In this document: piece after piece, positions 8,571-17,747 of the stretch
How the letters are laid out: every line of letters begins with the position of its first letter
How positions within the stretch are numbered: the stretch's first letter is position 1
DNA from: Bradyrhizobium sp. CB1717
GTDB taxonomy: Bacteria > Pseudomonadota > Alphaproteobacteria > Rhizobiales > Xanthobacteraceae
NCBI RefSeq assembly: GCF_029714325.1
Contig: NZ_CP121666.1
Location: 4,960,001-5,024,000, forward strand
Direction: 5' to 3'
DNA: 64,000 nucleotides
Notes under the pieces: model-generated
Database searches by the model: none
The model's input: only the letters and a program-made list of their open reading frames with translations
What the model was told of the DNA's origin: nothing
Program-made: the position numbers and the translations under genes

Positions 8571-10604
8571 ATGACTTTCCACTCGATCTACGCTCATGGA
8601 TTTGCGCGCGTGGCAGCCTGCGTGACCACCTCCCATGTCGCCGATCCCGCGGCCAACGCGAAGGCCGTCCTGACCGCCGCTCATGCCTGCCACGAGCAGT
8701 CGGTGGCAGTGGCCGTGTTTCCCGAGCTTTGCTTGTCCGGCTATGCGATCGAGGACCTCGTGAAGCAGGACCCGCTGCTCGATGCGGTCGAGCGCGGGCT
8801 TGCCACCATCGTCGAGGCCTCCGCCGCTCTGATGACCGTGCTGATTGTCGGTGCGCCGCTGCGCTTTGGTCACCGCATCTACAATTGCGCCGTCGTCATC
8901 CATCGCGGCAACGTCCTTGGCGTCGTGCCGAAATCTTACCTGCCGACCTACCGCGAGTTCTACGAGGGGCGCCATTTCGCCTCCGGCGCCGGCATCGCCG
9001 GCGAGGCCATTGCCTTTGGCGGTCTGCACGCGCCATTCGGCGTCGACCTGCTGTTCGCGGCCGAGGACGTCCCCGGCCTGACCATCGGCGTCGAGATCTG
9101 CGAGGACATGTGGATCCCGGTGACGCCGGCCTCGGAGCTCGCGCTGGCGGGCGCCAGCGTGCTGATCAATCTCTCGGGTAGCCCGATCACGATCGGCCGG
9201 GCCCGTTCGCGCGCGCTGCTGTGCCAATCGACTTCGGCGCGCTGTCTCGCGGCCTATGTCTATTCCGCCGCGGGGGCGGGGGAATCGACCACGGATCTCG
9301 CCTGGGACGGCCAGACCTCGATCTACGAGAACGGCGTGCTGCTGGCCGAAGGCGAGCGATTCCGCCAGGGCGGCCAGATCACCTATGCCGATGTCGACCT
9401 CGATCTGCTCCGGCAGGAGCGCGCGCTGATGGGCACGTTCGACGACAACCGCCGACAGCGCGAGGCGTTCTTCCGCAAGGTCACCTTCGCCCTGAAGCCG
9501 CCGGCCGCCGATATCGGATTCCTGCGCAAGGTCGAGCGTTTTCCGTTCGTGCCGAGCGACGAGAGCCTGCTCGAGCAGGATTGCTACGAGGCCTACAACA
9601 TCCAGGTCGCCGGCCTCGTGCAGCGCATGCGCGCGACCGGCACCAAGCGCGTCGTGATCGGCGTCTCCGGCGGCCTCGACTCCACGCATGCGCTGATCGT
9701 CGCTGCCAAGGCGGTCGACCTGCTCGGCCTGCCGCGTGAAAACATTCTCGCCTACACCATGCCCGGCTTTGCCACCGGCAGCGAGAGCAAGACCAATGCG
9801 CTGGCGCTGATGAAGGCGTTGCAGACGACGGGTCAGGAGCTCGACATCCGCACCACGGCGACGCAGATGCTGAAGGACATCGGCCATCCCTTCGGCAAGG
9901 GCGAGAAGGTCTATGACGTCACCTTCGAGAACGTGCAGGCGGGCCTACGTACGGATTATCTGTTCCGCCTCGCCAACCATCACGGCGGCATCGTCATCGG
10001 AACCGGCGATCTCTCCGAGCTCGCGCTCGGCTGGTGCACCTATGGGGTCGGCGACCAGATGGCGCATTACAACGTCAATGCCGGCGTGCCGAAGACGCTG
10101 ATCCAGCATCTGATCCGCTGGGTGATCGCCTCGAAGCAGTTCAGCGGCGACGTGAACCGGACATTGGGCTCGATCCTTGCCGCGGAAATCTCGCCAGAGC
10201 TGGTGCCCGTGCAGCCCGGCGAGAAGCCGCAAAGCACGGAAGCCTCCGTCGGCCCCTACGAGCTGCAGGATTTCAACCTGTTCTACACGCTCCGCTTCGG
10301 CATGCGGCCGTCCAAGATCGCCTTCATGGCGCTCCAGGCGTGGAGGGATGTCGGCAAGGGCGAATGGCCACCGGCGTTCCCGAACGACAAGCGCAGGGCC
10401 TACGATCTTCCCGAGATCCGGCGCTGGCTCGAGGTATTCCTGCGCCGCTTCTTCGCCTTCAGCCAGTTCAAGCGCTCGGCCATGCCGAACGGCCCGAAAG
10501 TGTCGGCCGGCGGCTCATTGTCGCCGCGCGGCGACTGGCGCGCGCCGTCCGATTCGAGCGCCGCGGCCTGGCTCGAGGATCTCGAGCGCAACGTGCCGAA
10601 CTGA
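8571..10604 (+). CDS. nadE: Glutamine-dependent NAD+ synthetase
   Basis: A two-domain enzyme of 677 residues that amidates nicotinate adenine dinucleotide to NAD+, the last step of both the de novo and the Preiss-Handler pathway. The N-terminal nitrilase-fold glutaminase has the triad E52 (FPELCLSGY), K121 (VPKSYLP) and C177 (EICEDMW). The C-terminal synthetase has the PP-loop SGGLDS at 366-371. Length is that of the long bacterial/mycobacterial form. Presence next to pncA suggests that salvage and amidation are encoded together. The gap to the PhaC-like gene is 140 bp, so nadE may have its own promoter. Confidence 0.95.
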   Translation: MTFHSIYAHGFARVAACVTTSHVADPAANAKAVLTAAHACHEQSVAVAVFPELCLSGYAIEDLVKQDPLLDAVERGLATIVEASAALMTVLIVGAPLRFGHRIYNCAVVIHRGNVLGVVPKSYLPTYREFYEGRHFASGAGIAGEAIAFGGLHAPFGVDLLFAAEDVPGLTIGVEICEDMWIPVTPASELALAGASVLINLSGSPITIGRARSRALLCQSTSARCLAAYVYSAAGAGESTTDLAWDGQTSIYENGVLLAEGERFRQGGQITYADVDLDLLRQERALMGTFDDNRRQREAFFRKVTFALKPPAADIGFLRKVERFPFVPSDESLLEQDCYEAYNIQVAGLVQRMRATGTKRVVIGVSGGLDSTHALIVAAKAVDLLGLPRENILAYTMPGFATGSESKTNALALMKALQTTGQELDIRTTATQMLKDIGHPFGKGEKVYDVTFENVQAGLRTDYLFRLANHHGGIVIGTGDLSELALGWCTYGVGDQMAHYNVNAGVPKTLIQHLIRWVIASKQFSGDVNRTLGSILAAEISPELVPVQPGEKPQSTEASVGPYELQDFNLFYTLRFGMRPSKIAFMALQAWRDVGKGEWPPAFPNDKRRAYDLPEIRRWLEVFLRRFFAFSQFKRSAMPNGPKVSAGGSLSPRGDWRAPSDSSAAAWLEDLERNVPN

Positions 10605-10640
10605 TTGGCGCGGCGGATCGATATTGCTGGGAGCGATCTG

Positions 10641-11024
10641 ATGTCGGCCGGTGAAGGCTCGGAAGCGGGTGAAGGGGCCAGCGTCGTCAACGGCCTCTAC
10701 GTCTTCGACATCGAAATGCGCGACGGCAAGCGCGGGCAGGCGAGAGGCGTGGTCGTGCTCTGCGACGGCCGCATCATGGGCGGCGACAGCTATTTCTATT
10801 ACACCGGCAGCTACACCTTCCGGAACGGCAAGTGGCGCGGTGACATGATCGTCAATCAGCACACCGAGGCGGTCGGCCGGACGCTCGCCTTCGGAGGCCG
10901 GGAGGTCACCTGCGGCTTTTCCGGCGACTATTTCCCCGGCGGCGCCGAAGTCGAGGGAATGGCGCTGGTCGGCAAGACCAGCGTGACGTTCACGGCGCGG
11001 CTGACGCTGAAGGATGCGATGTGA
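10641..11024 (+). CDS. GrlR-like regulatory-fold protein (127 aa)
   Basis: The core GLYVFDIEMRDGKRG ... GGDSYFYYTGSYTF matches the lipocalin-like fold of GrlR, known from enteropathogens as a negative partner of the GrlA activator of type III secretion. Such proteins are widespread in rhizobia without a type III link. GGAGCGATCTG precedes the ATG at 10641, which I prefer to the upstream frame start. No GrlA-like or secretion gene is nearby. The function here is unknown. It follows nadE by 36 bp and may be co-transcribed. Confidence 0.65.
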   Translation: MSAGEGSEAGEGASVVNGLYVFDIEMRDGKRGQARGVVVLCDGRIMGGDSYFYYTGSYTFRNGKWRGDMIVNQHTEAVGRTLAFGGREVTCGFSGDYFPGGAEVEGMALVGKTSVTFTARLTLKDAM

Positions 11025-11105
11025 GCTGACGCTCACCGCGAGCTTCGTCGCGGCAAGCATATGTGGATTCAGGGATATGCTGGCGCGCTCGCGCTGATGG
11101 AAAGC

Positions 11106-11140
11106 GCGAGGTCCGGAGTGCCTAGGAGTCCGGACCTCGC
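11106..11140. terminator. 12-bp inverted repeat downstream of the grlR-like gene
   Basis: GCGAGGTCCGGA and its exact complement are separated by 11 bases. The stem lies 80 bp after the GrlR-like stop codon, has no T-run and could be a factor-dependent terminator or an operator. The rest of the 459-bp gap (11025-11483) shows no convincing gene. Confidence 0.5.
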
Positions 11141-11483
11141 AACCTTGCCCCAGCCTTCGATCCCCCGCCCCATGTGGTCCCCCAACCCCTTGGTGCGCGA
11201 TCAGAGGGTGATGCCCTTGGAACTGGCCGCCGATCGATGTCGCGCGATGTACGCGAGATCGAAATAGGATTCCATTCCGGATCACTACGGACACGATTGA
11301 GCTTGCTTCTGCGGCAAACTGCACGTGCCTGCATCGACGGCAGCACGGCTGCACGAGATCGATGCTGGCGATGCGCAGGATGTCCACATCTGCTCGACGC
11401 GGCCGAATCTCGGTTTCACGGGCCTGTCATTGAACTGGTCTAGCGCTGCTCCCCGTCATCGCTGACGACCGAAGGAGCAAGCC

Positions 11484-12299
11484 ATGTCGAAGCCGGTGTT
11501 GGGCGCCGCATTGTCCATCAGATCGATCCCCGCGCATCGCGACTGGCTCCTCGAGCGGCAGCGCGATCTCGAGATCCAGGATTTTTTCCGCGCCGATCTG
11601 CTCGACGGCGACTGGCGTAGCTCGGCCGGCGAGATCAAGCAGATGCTTGCCGGTCACACCGGCCGGCTCGGCATTCACGGGCCGTTCTGGGGCTTCAAGA
11701 TCGACAGCCACGACCCGATGATCCGCCAGGCCGTGACCAAGCGCCTGCTGCAGGGGCTGGAAGCCGCCGAGTTCCTCGGCGCGACGCAGATGGTGATCCA
11801 TTCGCCGTTCACGACCTGGGACCACAACAATCTCGATCTCTATCCGGATAACCGCGCCAATATCGTCGAACGCGTCAAGGCGACGCTCGCCGAAGTGATC
11901 GCGCGCGCCGAGACGATCGGCTGTGAGATCGTGATCGAGAACATCGAGGACAAGGACCCGCGCGACCGCGTGCGCCTCGCCAAGGCGCTCGAAAGCAACA
12001 AGGTCCGCGTCTCGCTCGATACCGGTCACGCCAACTATGCCCACATCTCCACCGGCGCGCCGCCGGTCGACTATTACGTCGAGACCGCCGGCGACATGCT
12101 GGCGCATGTGCATCTCCAGGATACCGACGGCTTTGCCGACCGGCACTGGGCGCCGGGCGAAGGCAATATTCCGTGGGTCGCCGTGTTCCGCGCGCTGGGC
12201 CGGCTGACCTCCAACCCGCGGCTGATTCTCGAGCTCCGCAACCACGACGACGTCCGCAAGGGCGCTGCGCATCTCGCCGCGCTCGGTCTCGCCGAATAA
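11484..12299 (+). CDS. Sugar phosphate isomerase/epimerase-like TIM-barrel protein
   Basis: A 271-residue protein of the xylose-isomerase-like barrel family. Metal/substrate-site segments are LGIHGPFWGF, MVIHSPFTTWDHN, IVIENIEDKDP, RVSLDTGHANYAH and MLAHVHLQDTDG, where the E, D, H residues of the barrel ends recur. GAAGGAGCAAGCC is a good ribosome binding site. It is the first gene of the importer operon (30 bp before the binding protein), suggesting that it processes the imported compound. The substrate is unknown. Other members are hydroxypyruvate isomerases, inosose dehydratases or endonuclease IV-like proteins; the last is unlikely given the context. Confidence 0.8.
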   Translation: MSKPVLGAALSIRSIPAHRDWLLERQRDLEIQDFFRADLLDGDWRSSAGEIKQMLAGHTGRLGIHGPFWGFKIDSHDPMIRQAVTKRLLQGLEAAEFLGATQMVIHSPFTTWDHNNLDLYPDNRANIVERVKATLAEVIARAETIGCEIVIENIEDKDPRDRVRLAKALESNKVRVSLDTGHANYAHISTGAPPVDYYVETAGDMLAHVHLQDTDGFADRHWAPGEGNIPWVAVFRALGRLTSNPRLILELRNHDDVRKGAAHLAALGLAE

Positions 12300-12329
12300 C
12301 CGACATCACAGAGGGCAGGGGTTATCCTC

Positions 12330-13967
12330 ATGAGCAAGTTCACCCGTCGCACCATCCTGAAGTCCGGCGGCGCTGCCGCGAGCACGCTTCTCCTGCCGCG
12401 CTTTGCGATCGGTCAGGCCGACAACCGTCCGTCGGTGACGATCGCCGTGCAGAAGGTGACCAATTCGAACGTGCTCGACGTGCTGCGCGAGCAGTCCAAT
12501 GTCGGCGAGCGCGTGTTCTTCTCCTCGATCTGGGAGGGCCTGATCTCCAAGAACTGGCGCGGCAGCCTAGAGGCCGTGCCGGGCCTCGCCACCGAGTGGC
12601 GCCGCATCGACGACCAGACCGTCGAGGTGAAGCTGCGCCAGGGCGTCAAGTTCCACAACGGCGACGAGCTGACGGCGGAAGACGTCGTCTTCACCTTCAG
12701 CCGCCAGCGCATGTTCGGCGAGACCGAGGCCAAGAGCCGCTCCACCATCCAGGCCTTCGAGAAGATCCCGACGCCACGGCCGGGCAAGGAGTTGCCGCCG
12801 GACGTGCCGGCCGTCGCGCGCCGCATCTGGCCGGACCTCGTGCGCGTCGATGCGGTCGACAAGTACACGGTGCGCTTCTACAACGCGACGCCTGATGTCA
12901 CCATCGAAGGCCGGCTGTCGCGCTACGGCTCCGACATTGCAAACCGCCGGGCCTGGGAAGAGTCTGCGAGCTATCTCGACTGGGCGCGCAAGCCGATCAC
13001 GACCGGACCCTACAAGGTGGTCGAGCTCAAGCCCGACGTGTCGCTGACGCTGGAAGCACACGACGAATATTGGGGCGGCCGCCCGCCGCTCAAGCGCATC
13101 CGCTTCCTCGAAGTCCCTGAAGTCGCGAGCCGCATCAACGGGCTGCTCTCGGGCGAATACCAGTTCGCCTGCGACATCCCGCCGGACCAGATCGCCGGCA
13201 TCGAGAAGAATGCCGCGTTCGAAGTGCAGGGCGGCACCATCCTCAATCACCGCCTGACCGTGTTCGACAAGAACCACGCCGTGCTCGCCAATCCGCTGGT
13301 GCGCCGCGCCTTCACCCATGCGATCGACCGCCAGGCGATCGTCGACAGCCTGTGGGCCGGCCGCACCCGCGTGCCGAAGGGCCTGCAGTGGGAGTTCTAC
13401 GGCGACATGTTCAACGCCGACTGGAGCGTGCCGGCTTACGATCCGAAGCTCGCGCAGGATCTGCTCAAGCAGGCCAATTACAAGGGCGATCCGATCCCGT
13501 ACCGGCTGCTCAACAACTACTACACCAACCAGGTCGCAACCGCGCAAATCCTGGTCGAGATGTGGAAGTCGGTCGGCCTCAACGTGCAGATCGAGACCAA
13601 GGAGAACTGGTCGCAGATCATGGAGCGGGCGCCGACCCGTGCGGTCCGCGACTGGTCGAACTCGGCCGCCTTCAACGATCCGGTCTCCTCGCTGGTCGCC
13701 CAGCACGGGCCGAACGGCCAGCAGCAGCAGATCGGCGAGTGGACCAATGCCGAGCTGAACACGCTCTCGGAATTCCTGGAGACGTCGACCGATCGCGCCG
13801 CGCGCAAGAAGGCGTTCCGCCGCATGCTGGAGATCGCCGAGCGCGAGGATCCCGCCTATACGGTGCTGCACCAGAACGCGACCTTCACGGCCAAGCCGAA
13901 ATCGATCAAGTGGAAAGCCTCGCCCGCCTTCGCGATGGATTTCCGCGCCGGCAATTTCGAGGCCTGA
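12330..13967 (+). CDS. ABC importer substrate-binding protein, family 5 (peptide/nickel type)
   Basis: A 545-residue periplasmic receptor of the DppA/OppA class. The N-terminus MSKFTRRTILKSGGAAASTL has a twin-arginine motif, so export is probably by Tat. The family signature is seen in VEVKLRQGVKFHNGDELTAEDVVFTFSR (residue ~100 on) and in VRRAFTHAIDRQAIVDSLW. The length is typical. It is followed by two ATPases and two permeases, a complete importer. The ligand could be an oligopeptide, an opine or a glycoside. The isomerase-like neighbour makes a sugar-containing ligand worth considering. Confidence 0.9.
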   Translation: MSKFTRRTILKSGGAAASTLLLPRFAIGQADNRPSVTIAVQKVTNSNVLDVLREQSNVGERVFFSSIWEGLISKNWRGSLEAVPGLATEWRRIDDQTVEVKLRQGVKFHNGDELTAEDVVFTFSRQRMFGETEAKSRSTIQAFEKIPTPRPGKELPPDVPAVARRIWPDLVRVDAVDKYTVRFYNATPDVTIEGRLSRYGSDIANRRAWEESASYLDWARKPITTGPYKVVELKPDVSLTLEAHDEYWGGRPPLKRIRFLEVPEVASRINGLLSGEYQFACDIPPDQIAGIEKNAAFEVQGGTILNHRLTVFDKNHAVLANPLVRRAFTHAIDRQAIVDSLWAGRTRVPKGLQWEFYGDMFNADWSVPAYDPKLAQDLLKQANYKGDPIPYRLLNNYYTNQVATAQILVEMWKSVGLNVQIETKENWSQIMERAPTRAVRDWSNSAAFNDPVSSLVAQHGPNGQQQQIGEWTNAELNTLSEFLETSTDRAARKKAFRRMLEIAEREDPAYTVLHQNATFTAKPKSIKWKASPAFAMDFRAGNFEA

Positions 13968-13969
13968 AG

Positions 13970-14953
13970 GTGTCGCCGCTGGTCAGCATCGCAGGCTTGA
14001 ACGTCGCTTTCAACGGCGTGCCGGTGCTGCGCGGCGTCGATCTCGCTCTCGGCAAGGGCGAGGCCCTCGGCCTCGTCGGCGAGTCCGGCTCCGGCAAGTC
14101 GGTGACCTGGCTCGCCGCACTCGGCCTGCTGCCGCGGCACGCGAAGATTTCGGGCTCAGTGCAGCTCGACGGACGTGAACTGCTGGGCGCGCCGGCCGCC
14201 GAGCTCGACCGCGTCAGGGGCGGGCGGGTTGCCATGATCTTCCAGGATCCGGCGAGCGCGCTCAACCCGGTGCTGACCATCCGCAAGCAGCTCTGCGAGG
14301 CGCTGGCACTGCATCGCGATCTCCAGGGCGGGACCGTGAAGGCCGAAGCGAAGCGGCTGCTCGATCTCGTCGGCATCCCCGATGCGGCGCGGCGGCTGTC
14401 GGCCTATCCGCACGAATTCTCCGGCGGCCAGGTCCAGCGCATCATGATCGCGATGGCGCTTGCGGGAAATCCGGACCTCCTGATCGCGGACGAGCCGACC
14501 ACCGCGCTCGATGCCACCATCCAGGCGCAGATCTTGGAGCTGCTCTCCAGCATCCGCCGCGAGATGAGCATGGCGATGGTGCTGATCAGCCACGATCTCG
14601 GCGTCGTCGCCGAGAATTGCGACCGCGTCGCGGTGATGTATGCCGGCCGCATCGTCGAGCAGGCGCCCAGCAACCAGCTCTTCGCCGATCCCGTCCACCC
14701 TTACGCGCAGGGCCTGATCGGCGCGCTGCCGCCGCTCGACGGACCGCGCCGCCGTCTCACCGCCATTCCCGGCACCGTGCCCGATCCCGCGCACATGCCG
14801 ACCGGTTGTGCCTTTGCGCCGCGCTGTACGCTGGCGACCCATCCGTGCGGTCTTGCGGCACCAACCCTCGCACCCATTGCCAATGACCGCACCGTCGCCT
14901 GCATCCGCGCCGAGGCCTCGCGCCGCGCACTGCTCGGGATCGCCGCCGAATGA
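13970..14953 (+). CDS. ABC importer ATP-binding protein, DppD/OppD-like
   Basis: The 327-residue ATPase starts at a GTG 2 bp after the binding-protein stop codon ([12 protein letters not shown]...). Walker A is GESGSGKS, the signature is FSGGQVQR, Walker B is LLIADEPT, and the switch His is in LISHDLG. The C-terminal CAFAPRC motif is the oligopeptide-transporter-specific tail (oligo_HPY), which carries cysteines for a possible Fe-S site. It pairs with the next ATPase to drive import at the inner membrane. Its stop overlaps the next start by 4 bases. Confidence 0.93.
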   Translation: MSPLVSIAGLNVAFNGVPVLRGVDLALGKGEALGLVGESGSGKSVTWLAALGLLPRHAKISGSVQLDGRELLGAPAAELDRVRGGRVAMIFQDPASALNPVLTIRKQLCEALALHRDLQGGTVKAEAKRLLDLVGIPDAARRLSAYPHEFSGGQVQRIMIAMALAGNPDLLIADEPTTALDATIQAQILELLSSIRREMSMAMVLISHDLGVVAENCDRVAVMYAGRIVEQAPSNQLFADPVHPYAQGLIGALPPLDGPRRRLTAIPGTVPDPAHMPTGCAFAPRCTLATHPCGLAAPTLAPIANDRTVACIRAEASRRALLGIAAE

Positions 14954-15936
14954 GCGCGCCGCTCGTCGAGGTCCGCGCGATCTCCCGCAGCTACAGCATG
15001 CGCTCCGGAATGTTCGGCCGAGCCACGGCCGTGCATGCCGTCGACGGCGTGTCGCTCACGATTCCCAAAGGTGAGACGCTGGGCCTCGTCGGCGAGTCCG
15101 GTTCGGGCAAATCCACCACCGGCCGCATCGTGCTCGGCCTCGAGCCCCCGGATCGCGGCGAGGTGCGGTTCGGCGGCAAGCCGATGGCCGCGCCGGGAAC
15201 GGCTGTGTGGCGCGCGCAGCGGGCACGGATGCAGATGATCTTCCAGGATCCGCTGGGGGCGCTGGACCGGCGCCTTCCGGTCGCCACACAGATCCGCGAG
15301 CCGCTCGACATCCACGGCCTCGGCACGCCCGCCGAGCGCGAGGAGCGTGTGCGCGAATTGCTGCGCGCAGTCGAGCTGATGCCGGCGCACGGCACCCGCT
15401 ATCCGGGCGCGCTCTCGGGCGGACAGCGCCAGCGCATCGTGCTGGCACGGGCGCTGGCGACGAAGCCGGATTTCCTGGTCTGCGACGAGCCGGTCAGCGC
15501 GCTCGACGTCTCGATCCAGGCGCAGGTGGTGAACCTGCTTTGCGATCTCCAGGCGCAGTTGTCGCTGACTTTGCTGTTCATCAGCCACGATCTGCGCGTT
15601 GTCCGGCAGATCAGTAACGTTGTCGCGGTGATGTATCTCGGCCGCATCGTCGAGGTCGGTAGCGCCGACGACCTGTTCGCGCGACCGGAGCATCCCTACA
15701 CACAGGCGCTGGTCTCGGCGTCGCCTGCGCCCGGCCGCCGCAGCGCCGGCCGCATCGTGCTGTCGGGCGATCCGCCGAACCCGGCGGCGCGTCCGCAAGG
15801 CTGCGCCTTCCATCCGCGCTGCCCACACGCCGTCGCGCGCTGTGCGAGCGAGGTGCCGGCGCTCTCGGCCGTCGGCAGTGACAGACAGGTCGCCTGCCAT
15901 CTCGTCACCGGCGCTCAAACGCGGGACGCGGCGTGA
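14950..15936 (+). CDS. ABC importer ATP-binding protein, DppF/OppF-like
   Basis: A 328-residue partner ATPase. Walker A is GESGSGKS, the signature is LSGGQRQR, Walker B is FLVCDEPV, and the H-loop is in FISHDLRV. The C-terminal CAFHPRC motif marks the oligo_HPY tail as in its partner. ATGA overlap with the preceding gene and overlap with the permease behind it show translational coupling through the operon. Confidence 0.93.
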   Translation: MSAPLVEVRAISRSYSMRSGMFGRATAVHAVDGVSLTIPKGETLGLVGESGSGKSTTGRIVLGLEPPDRGEVRFGGKPMAAPGTAVWRAQRARMQMIFQDPLGALDRRLPVATQIREPLDIHGLGTPAEREERVRELLRAVELMPAHGTRYPGALSGGQRQRIVLARALATKPDFLVCDEPVSALDVSIQAQVVNLLCDLQAQLSLTLLFISHDLRVVRQISNVVAVMYLGRIVEVGSADDLFARPEHPYTQALVSASPAPGRRSAGRIVLSGDPPNPAARPQGCAFHPRCPHAVARCASEVPALSAVGSDRQVACHLVTGAQTRDAA

Positions 15937-16865
15937 TGGGACGCTATTTCGCCATTCGCATCGGGCGCGCAGCTCTGACGATCGTGCTCGTCGTCACCTT
16001 TGCCTTCGTCGTGCTGCGGCTGTCGGGCGATCCTGCCCTGATGATTTTGGGACCGGAAGCACCGCCCGAGGTGATCGCCGCCTTCCGAAAAGCCTGGGGC
16101 CTCGATGATCCCATCTGGTTCCAGTACCTCGATTACTTCAGCGCCATCGCCAAAGGCGAGCTCGGCCGCTCCATGCGCGACGGGCGGCCCGCGATCGAGC
16201 TGGTGCTGGAGCGGATCCCGGCGACGCTGGCGCTGACGCTACCGGCCTTCTTCTTCAAGGTCGCGCTCGGCGTTCCCGCCGGCATCTACGCGGCGCTGCA
16301 TCGGGGCTCGGGAATCGATCGCGCGGTGATGATGACGGCGGTCGCCGGCTTCACCGTGCCGAGCTTCGTGCTGGCGCTGCTGCTCGTACTCGTCTTCGCC
16401 GTGCAGCTCGGCTGGCTGCCGTCGGGCGGACAGGACAGCTGGCGCCACGCCATTCTGCCGATCACAACGCTCAGCCTCGGCGGCGCCGCGGTGCTGGCGC
16501 GCTTCACCCGCAGCGCGATGCTGGAGGTGCTCGGCCAGCCCTATATCCGCACGGCCTCCGCCAAGGGCGTGCCGTGGCGCAAGGTGGTGACATCGCATGC
16601 GCTGCCGAACGCGGCGATCCCGACCGTGACCATTCTCGGCTTCATGGTGGGCACGCTGATCGCCGGCGCGGTCGTGGTCGAGAGCGTGTTTGCCTGGCCG
16701 GGAGTAGGGCGGCTTCTTGTCGTTGCGGTTGCCAATCGCGATCTCGCGGTCGTGCAATGCATCCTGCTGCTGGTCGCGATGACCATGGTCACGTCCAATT
16801 TGGTCGTCGACTTCCTGTACGGCTTCCTCGATCCGCGGCTGCGCGCGAAAGGAGCCCATGCATGA
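15936..16865 (+). CDS. ABC importer permease, DppB-like
   Basis: A 309-residue inner-membrane protein with six helices. The ATG at 15936 shares its A with the upstream stop codon; a GTG at 15933 is an alternative. The start GRYFAIRIGRAALTIVLVV has the usual first helix of DppB. Conserved late segments are TRSAMLEVLGQPYIRTASAKG (EAA-like loop) and VVVESVFAWPGVGRLL. It forms the channel with the DppC-like protein that follows. Confidence 0.93.
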   Translation: MGRYFAIRIGRAALTIVLVVTFAFVVLRLSGDPALMILGPEAPPEVIAAFRKAWGLDDPIWFQYLDYFSAIAKGELGRSMRDGRPAIELVLERIPATLALTLPAFFFKVALGVPAGIYAALHRGSGIDRAVMMTAVAGFTVPSFVLALLLVLVFAVQLGWLPSGGQDSWRHAILPITTLSLGGAAVLARFTRSAMLEVLGQPYIRTASAKGVPWRKVVTSHALPNAAIPTVTILGFMVGTLIAGAVVVESVFAWPGVGRLLVVAVANRDLAVVQCILLLVAMTMVTSNLVVDFLYGFLDPRLRAKGAHA

Positions 16866-17722
16866 CCGACGCCACGTTGAAGGATACGGGCGTCCGCCGT
16901 CGCATCAGCCTGCCGGCGATCCCGGTCTCGGTGGCGCTGGCGATCGGCTGGATCGTCGCGATGCTGGTGATCGCAGCCTTCGCCGAGAAGATCGCCCCTT
17001 ACGGTTTCACCCAGCTCGATTTGCGCAACCGCCTCGCGGCACCCGGCAATGTCGCGCACTGGCTCGGCACGGACGAGCTCGGCCGCGATGTGCTGTCGCG
17101 GCTGCTCGTGTCGATCCGCATCTCGCTGCTGATCGCCTTCGGCGCCACCGCAATCTCGGCCATCGTCGGCACCACGCTCGGCTTCCTGGCCGCGCATTTC
17201 CGGGGGGCTGTCGAGCAGCTCGTGCTGATGCTGACCGACTTCCAGGCCAGCATGCCCTTCCTGATCATGGCACTCGCCGTGCTCGCCTTCTTCGGCAATT
17301 CGCTGCCGCTGCTGGTCGGGTTGATGGGCCTGTTCGGCTGGGAGCGCTATGCCCGCATCGCGCGCGGCCTTGCCATCTCCGCCAATGCGCAGGGCTACGC
17401 CGCCGCGGTCCGCCAGTTAGGCGCAACGCCGTCGCGGATTTACCTGCGGCATATCCTGCCCAACATCGCCTCGACGCTGATCGTCTCGACCACGCTGGTC
17501 TTCCCCGAGGTGATCCTGATGGAGTCGGGCCTGTCCTTCCTCGGCCTCGGCGTACAGCCGCCGATGACCAGCCTCGGCAACATGGTCGGCTATGGCCGCG
17601 AGTACCTGACCCGGGCACCCTGGATCATGCTGGCACCGGCGACCACCATCGTCGTGACCACGCTCGCGGTCTCGGTCATCGGCGACTGGCTGCGCGACCG
17701 GCTGGATCCGACGCTGCAATAG
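16862..17722 (+). CDS. ABC importer permease, DppC-like
   Basis: The 286-residue second permease begins MTDATLKDTGVRRR, with ATGA overlap onto the DppB-like gene. Characteristic segments are HWLGTDELGRDVLSRLL before the second helix and the EAA-type loop YAAAVRQLGATPSRIYLRHI. It ends LRDRLDPTLQ, the usual DppC C-terminus. It is the last gene of the operon and converges on the TOMM dehydrogenase gene after 25 bp. Confidence 0.93.
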   Translation: MTDATLKDTGVRRRISLPAIPVSVALAIGWIVAMLVIAAFAEKIAPYGFTQLDLRNRLAAPGNVAHWLGTDELGRDVLSRLLVSIRISLLIAFGATAISAIVGTTLGFLAAHFRGAVEQLVLMLTDFQASMPFLIMALAVLAFFGNSLPLLVGLMGLFGWERYARIARGLAISANAQGYAAAVRQLGATPSRIYLRHILPNIASTLIVSTTLVFPEVILMESGLSFLGLGVQPPMTSLGNMVGYGREYLTRAPWIMLAPATTIVVTTLAVSVIGDWLRDRLDPTLQ

Positions 17723-17747
17723 CGCGACTGCCGCTTCCGGCCTTGGT

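Noticed and set aside
8106..9887. Minus-strand open frame of 593 codons across the PhaC-like and nadE genes
   Set aside because: Shadow of two well-supported plus-strand genes; its composition (Arg, His, Gly-rich) is that of an antisense GC3 frame.
12567..13871. Minus-strand open frame of 434 codons opposite the family-5 binding protein
   Set aside because: Antisense shadow; the plus strand has clear family motifs and a Tat signal.
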